A stretch of DNA of 64,000 nt from an uncultured Cytophagales bacterium (GCA_946547305.1 CAMNOX010000001.1:62001-126000); one strand, 5' to 3'; counted from the stretch's first letter, positions 18,082 to 28,235 are shown. The notes: generated by a model not told the origin, from the letters alone. Numbers and translations: made by a program.

Positions 18082-19784
18082 TCAGTATTTCGAATAGTTT
18101 ATCGATAATCTGATGTTGCTAACTGTTTTTTTATTTTCTAAATTGCATTTTGTTATACTCGTTAGGTTTATCTCTAGGTATTTTGTATTTGTTGAAACGC
18201 TTATACCTACGAATATTATTTTTTTGTCAATCATTTTTAATTTTAAATTTTTGTCACTTGGGATGTTTAATACTGTGTATATAGGTGTGTTTTTTATTGC
18301 GTTAACTGCGATAAAGTGAAACGTTAGTTTTACTTTTTTAAATGTAGTTGATATTTTTTCATACATTCCGTAGCCTAGTTTATTGTATTTTTCTTCATTG
18401 GGGTTTATAGTGAGGAATATATCTGACTTGTTGAGAACTTTTGCTATTTTTTTTCTGACTGAAAACTTAATTCTACATTTTTCATTTATTGTTTCGTACT
18501 CTTTAGAATTTTTTATTACGTCGTGTTCTGTGTTATTGTATTTACATTGTAATTTAATATAGTCAAAGAACATTAATTTGTATATTATTTCGAAATAAAC
18601 GTATTCAATAAATGCTTTTGTGAAATAAAATGTTTCGTTCGGTATGTATGCCAGATCTACTGCAAATTTTGATATTAATTTGTTTGAAAATTTTATTTGT
18701 AATCCATTGTATACGCCTATTTCGTTACTTATGCATCCTTTTAGGTCTTTGAATGTTGATCCGTATCCAAAACCAAATCCTTTGCCGTAGAAATTAAGAT
18801 ATTTATTAGTGTATATTCTAATGTGATTTATATATTTTAGATATTTGTTTATTTTTACTCGAGATCCCAAATTGCATGCGTATCCATTATCAACTAATAT
18901 TTGTGTATTATTATTGGACATCGCTGCTTCGAGATACAATTTTATTTTTTTGTATTTAAAATCAGAAAAAATACTTACATTAATATTTTCGTCTCCTGTT
19001 AGTTGCCCATCAATGCTTTGTTTCTTATTGTTATTAACATATGAATTATTAATTAATTTGAAGGATTTATTGAATTTACTATAAATGAATGTTGTGCCTA
19101 AATTAAGTGTTTTTAATGGTGTTAGTAATATCCCAAATCCTGACGAATAATTGTGAATTTTGTTTTTTTATTTATATTTTGGATGTTAGTATAGCTTTCG
19201 CGTGTTTGTGCTGTTAGTATATATCTACCCTTAGTTGTTGCGTCGAAGTAATTTTTGCTTGTGAAAAATGTTGCGTCTAGTTGGTTACTTTGTTTTATTT
19301 CAATTCCAATTCCTAAGAATTTATTCTTTTTATGGGATTTGCATTTTTTTATTCCTTTTTGTTTCCTAAATATTTTTATATGGTCTATTGGCCTAAAAAG
19401 ATTGTCGTATTTATAATTGAATACTAGTCCTTGTCCGTATCCAATTTTAAAATTCCCCAATATGAGTTTATTGATGCATAGTTTATTCATTTTTATGTTT
19501 TTTATGAGAAAATATATAGTGTGTGTGTTAATAAAAAACCTTCTTGTCTTTATGTCAAATTTAAATTCTTCGCCTGTTTTTTTTAATCCAGATATTCCAA
19601 ATCCATATTTGTAGTTGTTGAATTTTACATTGTAAAATAATTTGTTAAGGTCTCCTGAATGTGGGATGTCTTGTTTATTGAATTTACGTTTGTAGAATAA
19701 CGTTGCGTCTATTTTTTTAAATACTTTTCTTGTGTATATTGTCTGGTATATAAAGAATTCAAGTATATAAAGCAGGATGTACAT
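18082..19784 (-). pseudogene. Outer-membrane beta-barrel-like gene split by a frameshift in an A7 run
   Basis: Two minus-strand frames, 19784-19122 and 18939-18082, form one gene. The second frame stays open upstream to 19167, and the two overlap at seven A (minus strand, 19163-19169). One extra A there would fuse them into a protein of about 560 aa. The joined sequence has repeated barrel-type strands, such as NYKYGFGISG, GNFKIGYGQGLVF and GFGILLTPLKTLNLG. The GYGQGL segment resembles the large Bacteroidota outer-membrane proteins that carry N-terminal helix-hairpin-helix repeats, but that N-domain is absent. It may be decaying, rescued by slippage, or an assembly error. Confidence 0.6.
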
Positions 19785-19889
19785 TAATAGAATGGTACAC
19801 TTGCTTATTATTTCTATGTATACTTAAATTCTAAGTATGTAAGGATAAAATATTTTAATTTTTATTATACTCTGATTTAAAAATTTTTC

Positions 19890-20351
19890 TTAACTGGAAG
19901 TGCCTGAAATGTAACAACATAAACCCTCTTCAGGTTTCTTATCGACTTTCTCTTCCAGGTCAAACGAGGTCATATTTTCTTTTTTATCACGTTCTTTCAA
20001 ATCTGTGTTGACTGTTTTTATAAGTGCTGTATCATCAGCTGGTTTTTCAAGTCCTGGATCTGCCATTTTTGACTTCATCCCTTGGGCAAACATTCCCATT
20101 CCTGGATTCATTCCCATTCCTGGATCTATTCCCATTCCTGGATCTATTCCCATTCCTGGATTCATTTCTGGATCGTTTATGGCTTCTGAGTCTATTTCCA
20201 TTTCTTGATTAAATATTCCTTGGTTCATTATATCTGCGGATGATGATTTCATATGTTTTTTTTCGAAAGAGAAATTCTCATCATCTGAACAATATATCGC
20301 TGTAAAACTAATCACAAACAAGCTTACACAAGTATACCTTATGACATTCAT
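19890..20351 (-). CDS. Small exported protein with Pro-Gly-Met repeats and terminal CC
   Basis: A 153-aa protein with no recognised family. The N-terminus (MNVIRYTCVSLFVISFTAIYC) looks like a signal peptide, with Cys21 in a degenerate lipobox position. The middle consists of near-identical six-residue units (GMGIDP, GMGMNP) coded by 18-bp DNA repeats. The C-terminus is EEGLCCYISGTSS, with a Cys pair close to the end. It stands upstream of the split barrel gene on the same strand. Function unknown; the repeats may vary in number between strains. Confidence 0.65.
   Translation of the reverse strand: MNVIRYTCVSLFVISFTAIYCSDDENFSFEKKHMKSSSADIMNQGIFNQEMEIDSEAINDPEMNPGMGIDPGMGIDPGMGMNPGMGMFAQGMKSKMADPGLEKPADDTALIKTVNTDLKERDKKENMTSFDLEEKVDKKPEEGLCCYISGTSS
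20091..20162. repeat. Four tandem 18-bp repeats (coding)
   Basis: Four consecutive copies of the unit CATTCCCATTCCTGGATY occur with single-base changes. The unit length is a multiple of three, so gain or loss of copies keeps the host gene in frame and changes only the number of PGMG-type units. Confidence 0.85.
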
Positions 20352-20392
20352 ATATATAAAATACTACAAATATTGTAAAAACATAGTAAATG

Positions 20393-21652
20393 TTATTTTT
20401 TTATAAATTTAAAATCAAGGTATTTGTGTAGTACCTCTGGTATTATTATTTTTTCTCCATCATAATATTTTTCTATAATTGCAGCAAGTATTCTTGGTGA
20501 CGCTAGAGCACTTCCGTTTAATGTGTGTGCTAAATTTTTATTTCCTTTTTTATCTTTATATTTTAAATTTAGCCTATTACTTTGGTATGTTTCAAAATTA
20601 CTTACTGAGCTAACTTCTAGCCACTTATCTTGTCCTTCTGAATAAACTTCTATATCGTAGGTAAATGCCGAATTAAAACCTAAATCTCCAGTACATATTG
20701 CAAGGACTCTGTATTCTAGTCCAAGTTTCTTTACCAAACTTTCGGCATATATTCGCATTTTTTCTAGGGTGAAGTATGAATCTTCTGGTTTTGTGATTTC
20801 TACTATTTCTACTTTATCAAATTGGTGTAGTCTGTTTAATCCTCTTACGTCTTTTCCCCATGAACCAGCTTCTCTTCTAAAACATGGGGTATATCCAGTT
20901 AGTTTGATTGGTAGATCCGATTCGTCTACTATAACATTTCTATATAAATTGGTTAGAGGAACTTCTGCTGTTGGAATTAAATACATGTTTTCAACTTTAT
21001 ACATCTGATTTTCTTTGTCTGGTAGTTGTCCTGTCCCGAAAAAACTGTCTTCATTTAGAATTATTGGTACTTCGTATTCTTTAAAACCTTGTTTAGTTGC
21101 TTCGTCTAGAAAGAAATTTATTAGCGCTCTTTGTAGTTTTGCACCTTCGTTTTTGTAGACAGGGAATCCAGCTCCGGTTAATTTTATTCCTAAGTTAAAA
21201 TCTACAATATCAAAGTCTTCAATTAATTCATAGTGTGGTTTTCTGTCTTTTTTTTTGCTTATTTTTGTAATGAATACTACTTTGTTTTCTTTATCTGATT
21301 TACCTATTGGGGCGTATTTACTAGGGATATTTGGAATATTTAGTAAGATTTTTTTAAGTTCTCCTTCGATTTCTTTTAGTTTTTTTTCTAGCTTACATAA
21401 TTCTTCTTTCTTTTTTTTTACATTTTCTTTCAATTTATCTGTGCTTTTGTTTTCTTTTATTAATTTAAATATTTCATCAGAAGCGGTATTTATATCTTTC
21501 GATGTATCGCATATTTTACTTGCTAGTTTTTTTTTTTCGTTATGGAAATTAATTATTTTGTCGATTTTTTCGTTGATATCTTTTAATCCTCTATTTTTTA
21601 GGCCATTGATAACTTCATTTTTGTGTTCACTAATATAGTCAATTTTAAGCAT
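20393..21652 (-). CDS. serS: Seryl-tRNA synthetase
   Basis: Charges tRNA-Ser. The 419-aa protein has the N-terminal antiparallel coiled-coil arm (residues about 30-110, rich in Lys/Glu) that grips the tRNA's long variable arm. It also shows class II motif 2 (CFRREAGSWGKDVRGLNRLH) and motif 3 (GSALASPRILAAIIE). TAEVPLTNLY is the serine-pocket signature. No unusual change seen. Assignment is firm. Confidence 0.97.
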   Translation of the reverse strand: MLKIDYISEHKNEVINGLKNRGLKDINEKIDKIINFHNEKKKLASKICDTSKDINTASDEIFKLIKENKSTDKLKENVKKKKEELCKLEKKLKEIEGELKKILLNIPNIPSKYAPIGKSDKENKVVFITKISKKKDRKPHYELIEDFDIVDFNLGIKLTGAGFPVYKNEGAKLQRALINFFLDEATKQGFKEYEVPIILNEDSFFGTGQLPDKENQMYKVENMYLIPTAEVPLTNLYRNVIVDESDLPIKLTGYTPCFRREAGSWGKDVRGLNRLHQFDKVEIVEITKPEDSYFTLEKMRIYAESLVKKLGLEYRVLAICTGDLGFNSAFTYDIEVYSEGQDKWLEVSSVSNFETYQSNRLNLKYKDKKGNKNLAHTLNGSALASPRILAAIIEKYYDGEKIIIPEVLHKYLDFKFIKK

Positions 21653-21706
21653 ATTATATTATTATATTTAACTGAATAATAAATTATCATTTTTAATGGA
21701 GTATTT

Positions 21707-22477
21707 TTATGGTATTTCCACTTGTGATTCTGAATTTTGTCTTTTTGTTTTTCCAATTAGAATACCTACTAAAAATGTGTTTGATAGGAGTAATATGTCT
21801 TTTATGAGTGTAAATTCAATGTAGTTTTCGAAAATATTAGAGTATAACATTATAAAAAAATTTATTATTATTATGAATGTTAGGGATGTAACTAATTCTA
21901 TTTTTAATTCTTTGATAATAATGTTTTTTTTTGTTATTATTATCCATATTACTACGTTAAGCGAAATTAGTATTATTATTAGGAATATGGCCATTATTAT
22001 GTGTTTTTTTGGCGTATTTTTTTGTTGGTTGTAATCATTGTAGTCATATTCGTTTTGTAGATTTTCTGAAATAATTATTGGACATTTCCCAATTATTATT
22101 TTATCATCTTCGTCATTTGAGGTTTTGGATTGGTCGATATTTAGCGTTTTTTCATTATTTTGTACATTGTTGCTATTAGAATTAGTCTTAAAATTGTCTA
22201 GTAGATTTTCATTTTCATTTATTTTAGACGTTAATTCATTAAATTTGTCTTTTTTTTCATTAATTTTTTCCCCTATTTTATCGTATTGTTTCTTTAATTT
22301 ATCTTTTTCCTTATTAACCTTAGAAAGTGAGTCGGTGACTTTTTTTTTATTTTTTTTATAATTTTCTTTAATGTCTTTCAGATTTTTAGCATTAAAACTA
22401 AATCCTTGTATTGCTTGACTGTTGAATGCTATAACTAAAGATACAAGGAGGTTTGAAGTGATAGTTTTAGTTAGCAT
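21707..22477 (-). CDS. Coiled-coil membrane protein, unknown function
   Basis: No recognised family. Order of parts in 256 aa: a signal-like N-terminus (about residues 1-24, ending QAIQG), a Lys/Glu/Asn-rich coiled coil from about 30 to 100, a linker, then three hydrophobic segments near residues 160-185, 198-215 and 225-243, and a short charged C-terminus. The layout suggests an inner-membrane anchor with a periplasmic coiled coil. Twelve A (22489-22500) lie just before the start, a poly-T on the coding strand, like the leaders in the seven-gene array. Confidence 0.65.
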   Translation of the reverse strand: MLTKTITSNLLVSLVIAFNSQAIQGFSFNAKNLKDIKENYKKNKKKVTDSLSKVNKEKDKLKKQYDKIGEKINEKKDKFNELTSKINENENLLDNFKTNSNSNNVQNNEKTLNIDQSKTSNDEDDKIIIGKCPIIISENLQNEYDYNDYNQQKNTPKKHIIMAIFLIIILISLNVVIWIIITKKNIIIKELKIELVTSLTFIIIINFFIMLYSNIFENYIEFTLIKDILLLSNTFLVGILIGKTKRQNSESQVEIP

Positions 22478-22593
22478 ATTTTAATATCAAAAAAAAAAAA
22501 TAATTTTACAAATTTACGTTAAATTTTACTAAAAATACTAAATAAATTAGATTCTGTATTTTTTGGTATGTTACCTATATCGGAGGTTTAAGG

Positions 22594-24513
22594 ATGGTGA
22601 AGAGTAGTGATAATCCAAATATTGACGTTGAGGTTTTTTACACTGATTTAACACATTTGGCAGAGAATAATTTATTATTGCCGTTTTATGGAAGGGATGG
22701 GATTATAAATGAAGTTATTGACGTACTTAATAGGAAGGTTAAGAGTAATGTTATACTTCTTGGAGATTCTGGTGTTGGGAAAACCGCAATAGTTGAAGGC
22801 TTGGCTATTAGGATAATAAATGGTGATGTTCCGCTCTCATTGGTAGGTATGAGGATATTTAGTTTAAATATTATTGAGTTGATATCTGGAAGTAGGTATC
22901 GTGGTGATTTTGAGGAGAGGTTAAATAATGTTTTAAAAAAAATAAATAGTATAGGTTCAGGTATTTTGTTTATTGATGAAATTCATTCATTAGTAAATAA
23001 TGCAGGAAATTATAGTTTAGATATCTCAAATATTCTTAAGCCTATACTTTCTAGATCAAATTTTAAATGCATTGGTGCCACGACTTATAGTGAGTATTTT
23101 AAGGCATTTACTAGCTCTGATGAGGCATTGGCTAGGAGATTTAAAAATATAGATGTTCCCGAAATGTCACCTAGTGAGACATATATGTTATTGCGGACAG
23201 CTAAACAGTCATATGGTAAATGTCATAGTGTTAATTTCAGCGATAAAATTATTAGGAGTTGTGTTGATTTGTCACATAAGTTTATTTTACATAAGAAATT
23301 TCCTGATAAGGCAATTGATATTCTTGATAATTTTGGTGCTTTTATTTCGAAAAAGGATATTCCACGAAATATAAATAATATTTTTACTAGAATTTCAGAA
23401 TTGAGGTCAAGAAAACACGATTATATTCTTGTGTATGATTATTTGAATGCTATTAGAGTTCGAGACGAGATAAAAGAGTTAAATAACAATATTAGTAATA
23501 ATATTAATAGGTCATATAGAAGTACGTTTAAGATGGCTAAATGTGAATCTTTGGTTCCTATTTTGTCAAGGATATCTGAGATAAAGGAGGATATTATTTC
23601 AAGATTTTTGAGTTATATTAATGAATCCAGCGTAAATAAAGTGTCAAAAAATAATTTTAGTGGCATATTTTTTAATGAGGATATTAATAAGTGCATTGAT
23701 GTAATAATGAAGAATTTTTATTTTTATGACATATATGATTCGCCTGTTGGGAGATTTATTTATTATAAATCTAGTGATAGTGATTTTAAAATATTTGGTA
23801 AGATGTTAGCTGGATCATTGTATAATAGCAGTAGTAATTATTTGTATCTTGATGTATTGAATTTCGTTAATAGTGGGTCTGATAGTACTGATTTGTCTTC
23901 GCTCTCGAATACTATTTCAGATAATGTTATGAAGCATTACAATACAACTGTTTTAATTGATAATTTTGAGGAAATGACTTATTCTATGTTGGAATTTATT
24001 TATAAAGTTTTTAATACAGGACATTTTCGTGATAACTCAAATAGAATAGTTAATTGTAAGAATGTTGTTTTTATGTTAAGCTTGAAGTCTATTGATGAAA
24101 GAAAGGATAAAATAGGGTTTTATAAGGTTGTCGCTGGAAGTAGGAAAACACGGTTATTTGTTGATGAGGCAAGTAATGATATATTTTTGAAATTATCTGG
24201 CTGTTGTGAACATATAAATCCAAGCCAGAGTTATGATGTTAGTAATGATGTAATAAGAGGGATAAATAAGTTGGTTGATATCACGAGGGGGTATGGTGTG
24301 AAGGTAAGTATTCCTGGTAATTTTCTTGAAATGTTTTTTTCATATTGTAATAACAATGGATTACGCGGTGATTTGGTTAGTGAGTTTATAAATAAAAGAT
24401 TGGTTGATAAATTATTTGTTTTGATAAAAAAGAATAAAAGGCTGAGTAATAATAATAGTTCGTATTTGTTAAATGTCACCAATGATACAATTGATATAAT
24501 CGAAAATAATTAG
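22594..24513 (+). CDS. ClpA-like AAA+ protein with an inactive second ATPase module
   Basis: Relative of ClpA/ClpC, 639 aa, lacking the N-terminal substrate-adaptor domain. Module D1 is intact: Walker A GDSGVGKT (57-64), Walker B with DE at 128-129, GATT and the ARRF arginine-finger segment. Module D2 has lost both sites: the Walker A region after SPVGRF reads KSSDSDFK, and Walker B reads LIDNFEEMT in place of LLDEIEKAH. The ClpP-docking tripeptide IGF is kept at 507-509, exactly where ClpA has its loop. It could therefore still dock ClpP, with D2 acting only structurally. Remote from clpP-clpX at 4.7-6.7 kb. Confidence 0.85.
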   Translation: MVKSSDNPNIDVEVFYTDLTHLAENNLLLPFYGRDGIINEVIDVLNRKVKSNVILLGDSGVGKTAIVEGLAIRIINGDVPLSLVGMRIFSLNIIELISGSRYRGDFEERLNNVLKKINSIGSGILFIDEIHSLVNNAGNYSLDISNILKPILSRSNFKCIGATTYSEYFKAFTSSDEALARRFKNIDVPEMSPSETYMLLRTAKQSYGKCHSVNFSDKIIRSCVDLSHKFILHKKFPDKAIDILDNFGAFISKKDIPRNINNIFTRISELRSRKHDYILVYDYLNAIRVRDEIKELNNNISNNINRSYRSTFKMAKCESLVPILSRISEIKEDIISRFLSYINESSVNKVSKNNFSGIFFNEDINKCIDVIMKNFYFYDIYDSPVGRFIYYKSSDSDFKIFGKMLAGSLYNSSSNYLYLDVLNFVNSGSDSTDLSSLSNTISDNVMKHYNTTVLIDNFEEMTYSMLEFIYKVFNTGHFRDNSNRIVNCKNVVFMLSLKSIDERKDKIGFYKVVAGSRKTRLFVDEASNDIFLKLSGCCEHINPSQSYDVSNDVIRGINKLVDITRGYGVKVSIPGNFLEMFFSYCNNNGLRGDLVSEFINKRLVDKLFVLIKKNKRLSNNNSSYLLNVTNDTIDIIENN

Positions 24514-24550
24514 AATTTAAATTAAACAGACTAAAAATGAAATAAAATCA

Positions 24551-24657
<107 letters not shown>

Positions 24658-24749
24658 CCCTTTATATATATTCGATAAAAAAAATTATGCAAATAAAAAA
24701 TATTTGTTACTTTTTATTTTGGTACTGTATTTTGTTTTAGATAATATGT

Positions 24750-25625
24750 ATGATTTTATATTCGGAGATATTGTGTTTATTACTTAGTTTAGTTATTTTT
24801 AGTGGGAATGCAACTACTTTATCGAGCGGGGATGGTGTGTCTGTAAATTGTGATAGTGAAAGTAAAAGTGAATTTGACGATAGGTTTTTTGATAATCTTG
24901 ATTTATTAGAGAATAATGGAAAGTATTCTGAGGTGATCGATGTATGTCTTAATATATTGAATCGACATGACATTGAGTATTATAATGAAATAGATATACT
25001 AATTAGGCTTGGAGATGCTTATTTCGCTAGTGGTAGTAATAAGAAGGCTATAGAGGTGTATATGCTTTTATTAAATAAGTATGTTGATTTTAATGGCTTG
25101 GGGGATGTTTTATATAATCTTTGTTGTGCTGTGTATCGTTTGATGCCTAAAAATCCTAATGTTGACCTGGAATATTGTGAAAAGATGATAAATTACGGTA
25201 ATTATTCATTGTCAAAAATAAAAAAGATTGAATATTCTGACCGTATAAGGTTTATGATTGATGAAGCTAAGGATTTAATAGAATTGAAGGAATTTAATGA
25301 TATAAAATTTTTTTACGAGAATGAGATATTTCCATCTGCGCTTCATTGCTGTAACAAGTTTTTAGAAACATATAACGATGACAAGTACCGCAATTTAGTT
25401 ATTTCTTATAAAATTGATATTTTATATAATTTAGCTGTTAAATTAATAAGTTTTTTAAAAATTGCAAAGAAGAGTGTATGTCATGATGTTTTAAGAGAAA
25501 CGTATGATAAGATAATTGGATATTATAATGAATTAAAAAGTATTGGCAGGTCTGCTTTTGATTTAAGTGATAAATCTGATAGAATAATAAAAAAGCTTGA
25601 GTGTGAGATATCGATTATAAATTAA
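24750..25625 (+). CDS. BamD-like outer-membrane assembly TPR protein
   Basis: A 291-aa protein with an N-terminal hydrophobic signal (MILYSEILCLLLSLVIFSG) and TPR-type helices throughout. The order of helices and the segment EFNDIKFFYENEIFPSALHC, followed by CNKFLETYNDD, match the BamD (YfiO) family that belongs to the BAM complex inserting outer-membrane beta-barrels. The lipobox Cys usually found in BamD is not visible at the signal-peptide end. That is odd, and either the start or the anchoring differs here. It is divergent from the 5S rRNA. Assignment moderate. Confidence 0.62.
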   Translation: MILYSEILCLLLSLVIFSGNATTLSSGDGVSVNCDSESKSEFDDRFFDNLDLLENNGKYSEVIDVCLNILNRHDIEYYNEIDILIRLGDAYFASGSNKKAIEVYMLLLNKYVDFNGLGDVLYNLCCAVYRLMPKNPNVDLEYCEKMINYGNYSLSKIKKIEYSDRIRFMIDEAKDLIELKEFNDIKFFYENEIFPSALHCCNKFLETYNDDKYRNLVISYKIDILYNLAVKLISFLKIAKKSVCHDVLRETYDKIIGYYNELKSIGRSAFDLSDKSDRIIKKLECEISIIN

Positions 25626-25714
25626 AGCTCTTATTGGTATTTTTTTGTGGGGCAGTTTAGTTTTTTTATTATTTATTAAATTTTACTACATTTCATGGGT
25701 TTAATTATTTATAA

Positions 25715-27150
25715 TTACCCTTGTTTGCGAATATTAGTTTCATTAGTGCCAAAAAGTATTAATTTCAGCGTAACTGCAATATAAAAGATATCCTCATTTT
25801 CTGATATTTCTTTCGTTGGATTGAATGATGACTGTTTAGGCTTGGGAGGCCCCCTCATTATAAATGGTGTGTAATTCGAATTTTGATTTATAAAAATTGT
25901 ATTGATTAAATCCATTAGGAGTTTTGATACTAGAACCATTTGCGTTTGACCAATAGTATTCATCTGTTTTACTCTTGTAATATCCGTATGCACTGGTTTC
26001 TGGTGTAAAGAAGTAGAATCCATAATTCCAATTCTTATTTTTATCTTGGGCATATGCAAAATAATGCTTTGTGTGATTTCTAGTGATCTCCATGTACACC
26101 TTAAATGTGGTTAGGTCAATTACTAGTAAAGTATCTGTTTTATCAAATTGCCCGTACATCAAATTGTGTTCACTTAGGGAATTTTTTAGTGGTATTTTAT
26201 TCGCGCCATTTATATACATTACAATTACACCGATAGTGATACCGCTTCCATTGTATATTGGTAGAGATGCCAGCGAAGTACAATTTGAAAATTTCATTTT
26301 AACGTTTTTAATGGACTCTTGGCTTATGCTATCATTATTGTAAGTAACCACATTTTCCATGAAAATTTGGTTATTTATCGATAGATATATTTTGCCACCT
26401 TGCAACCTTGCTGTAAGACCATTGATTCCTCCTACATTTTGTATTTCTGTGATTTTTTCAACGAGGGGGGACTGTTGTAGTAGTAGATGTTTTAGTTGCT
26501 CCTGTTGTAGATGTTGTTGTTCCAAATCCTGCCCCTAATCCTGCTCCTGTGCTAGTTGCTCCTGTTGTATTAGTAGTAGTTGTTGTTGCTCCAAATCCTG
26601 CTCCTGTGCTAGTTGCTCCTGTTGTATTAGTAGTAGTTGTTGTTGCTCCAAATCCTGCTCCTGTGCTAGTTGCTCCTGTTGTATTAGTAGTAGTTGTTGT
26701 TGCTCCAAATCCTGCTCCTGGTGTAGTTGTTGTTGTAGCTGCTGCTTTTGCTCCTGTTGTATTAGTAGTAGTTGTTGTTGTTCCAAATCCTGCCCCTAAT
26801 CCTGCTCCTGTGCTAGTTGCTCCTGTTGTATTAGTAGTAGTTGTTGTTGCTCCAAATCCTGCTCCTGTGCTAGTTGCTCCTGTTGTATTAGTAGTAGTTG
26901 TTGTTGCTCCAAATCCTGCTCCTGTGCTAGTTGCTCCTGGTACTTCTCCTGATATTGTAGTTGTTGTAGTTGTTGTAGTTGTTGTTGAATTTGATTTTTT
27001 AGATGGTGGAGTTTGTTTGCTACCATTGTTATTTGATGAATTATTATTTCCTTTATTATTTTTATTACCACAACAACCTGCCAACACGTCGTTATTTAAT
27101 GTCAGACAACTTATTACAAAACTTCCAATAAATAAATTAACTACTTTCAT
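25715..27150 (-). CDS. Phase-variable-like secreted Thr/Gly-repeat protein, out of frame at two G/C tracts
   Basis: Three minus-strand frames join into one gene of about 478 codons. Frame 1 (27150-26458) has a signal peptide ending DVLAGCCGNK (a canonical L-A-G-C lipobox) and then 19-residue units such as GATSTGAGFGATTTTT. It ends after six C (26465-26470); five C would open frame 2. Frame 2 carries a beta-rich domain (EIQNVGGINGL to TIYNEG) and ends after five G (minus strand, 25850-25854); four G would open frame 3, which ends with ENEDIFYIAVTLKLI, similar to the last strand of the second secreted family. The gene may be switched off, decaying or mis-sequenced at the tracts. Confidence 0.65.
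26521..26940. repeat. 57-bp tandem repeats (coding)
   Basis: About seven units of 57 bp, some shortened or altered, coding the 19-residue unit GATSTGAGFGATTTTTNTT. Long perfect stretches between units point to recent copy-number change. Since the unit is a multiple of three, all frames stay open across the array, which explains the Gln-rich and Val-rich shadow frames. Confidence 0.85.
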
Positions 27151-27224
27151 ACCTTATTATTTAAAAAAAATTTTGTGATAAAAAAATAACTGAAAATTTT
27201 TTAAACATAATTTATGGTACTATT

Positions 27225-28235
27225 ATGTGTTTATTAAGGTTTAAAATTATACTATTAATATTGATAGCAATACCTACTGATGCTATTTATTCTCGTTGTT
27301 GTAGCTGTTGCAGTTGTTGTAGAAATAATAGTGAGCTTGGTAATAGTAAATCTAAGTTATATAGTAATCCAGGAAGTAAAAGTAAACCGTTAATCCCAGT
27401 AATTAATCCACATAATCCTGTTATAAAAAGTTTACCTAAAAATATACCACTAAATTCAGACGAAGCAAATGTTGAAACTTTACTACAGGTTCAAAATGAG
27501 TGTTCTAAACTTAATCAAAAATTGCTAAAGGCTATCCAAAGATGTTTTGTTAAAAAGGTATTAAAAACTAAATATGATGATCTAATACAAAATAATAAAA
27601 ATAATCTCCAAAATTTGTCCAATATACTCGGAGAACTAAGGAATATTACAAGAGACCTCCCAATTAACGAATCAGGGAGTAAAGTATTTATAGACTACGA
27701 TGAACTAAGGAAAGATATATGTAGTGAAAATTACTTAAGAGCAATATATACTCTAACACTTATGATAAATAGTTCATTTTTAGATAAATGTGATAAGGGT
27801 TTTAAATTTAAAAGAAAGAAAGAAACATTAGGAAATAAATTAATAAAGAAACAACTATTTAGTGATTTAACTTCAGCACTCCTTTATTGTTTTATTGACT
27901 TAGGTTTTAAAAACTCAATTCATGGATTAATACAACATTTAGACAGGTATTCATACATGTATAATTGTTTTATACTAAAATTCTCAGACAAAATACTAAA
28001 CAAATATGTTATTGAAGATTATACGCTAATAGGTAATGCTCAGAGTTTTATAAATGGTTTTGATTATTTTACTGTTCAGAAAGTAGACTCTATTAAATTT
28101 GAGAATGAATGTGGAATTGTTTTTAGTGATGCTGGTTTAACGCTTAAAGAAAGATTACCAAACGATAAGTTAATTGCAGATGTAACTATAGGTGATTTAA
28201 GAGCAATAAATATTCAAATATCGAATTATGAATAA
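27225..28235 (+). CDS. Secreted protein with an N-terminal Cys-Cys repeat cluster
   Basis: Not recognised. After a hydrophobic signal (MCLLRFKIILLILIAIPTDA) the protein has RCCSCCSCCR, three Cys pairs in ten residues, then a Ser/Asn/Pro-rich linker to about residue 70 and a helical domain up to residue 336. The domain has no motif I can place. I-Y-S before the cluster fits a signal peptidase I site, so the mature protein would start close to RCCSCC. It follows the repeat-protein gene head to head. Export and Cys cluster are seen in many genes here; the role is unknown. Confidence 0.7.
   Translation: MCLLRFKIILLILIAIPTDAIYSRCCSCCSCCRNNSELGNSKSKLYSNPGSKSKPLIPVINPHNPVIKSLPKNIPLNSDEANVETLLQVQNECSKLNQKLLKAIQRCFVKKVLKTKYDDLIQNNKNNLQNLSNILGELRNITRDLPINESGSKVFIDYDELRKDICSENYLRAIYTLTLMINSSFLDKCDKGFKFKRKKETLGNKLIKKQLFSDLTSALLYCFIDLGFKNSIHGLIQHLDRYSYMYNCFILKFSDKILNKYVIEDYTLIGNAQSFINGFDYFTVQKVDSIKFENECGIVFSDAGLTLKERLPNDKLIADVTIGDLRAINIQISNYE

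Noticed and set aside
20091-20162. CRISPR array
   Set aside because: The units are 18 bp, contiguous and without spacers; they are coding repeats.
26549-27178. Long plus-strand frame rich in Val/Ala/Pro and minus-strand Gln-rich frames
   Set aside because: They are by-products of the 57-bp repeat, which keeps all frames open; the Thr/Gly frame alone starts with a signal peptide and lipobox.
27190-27235. Possible XerC/XerD dif site (AAACATAA ... TTATGTG)
   Set aside because: The spacer between the half-sites is too long (12 instead of 6-8 bases) and the arms do not fit the usual consensus.
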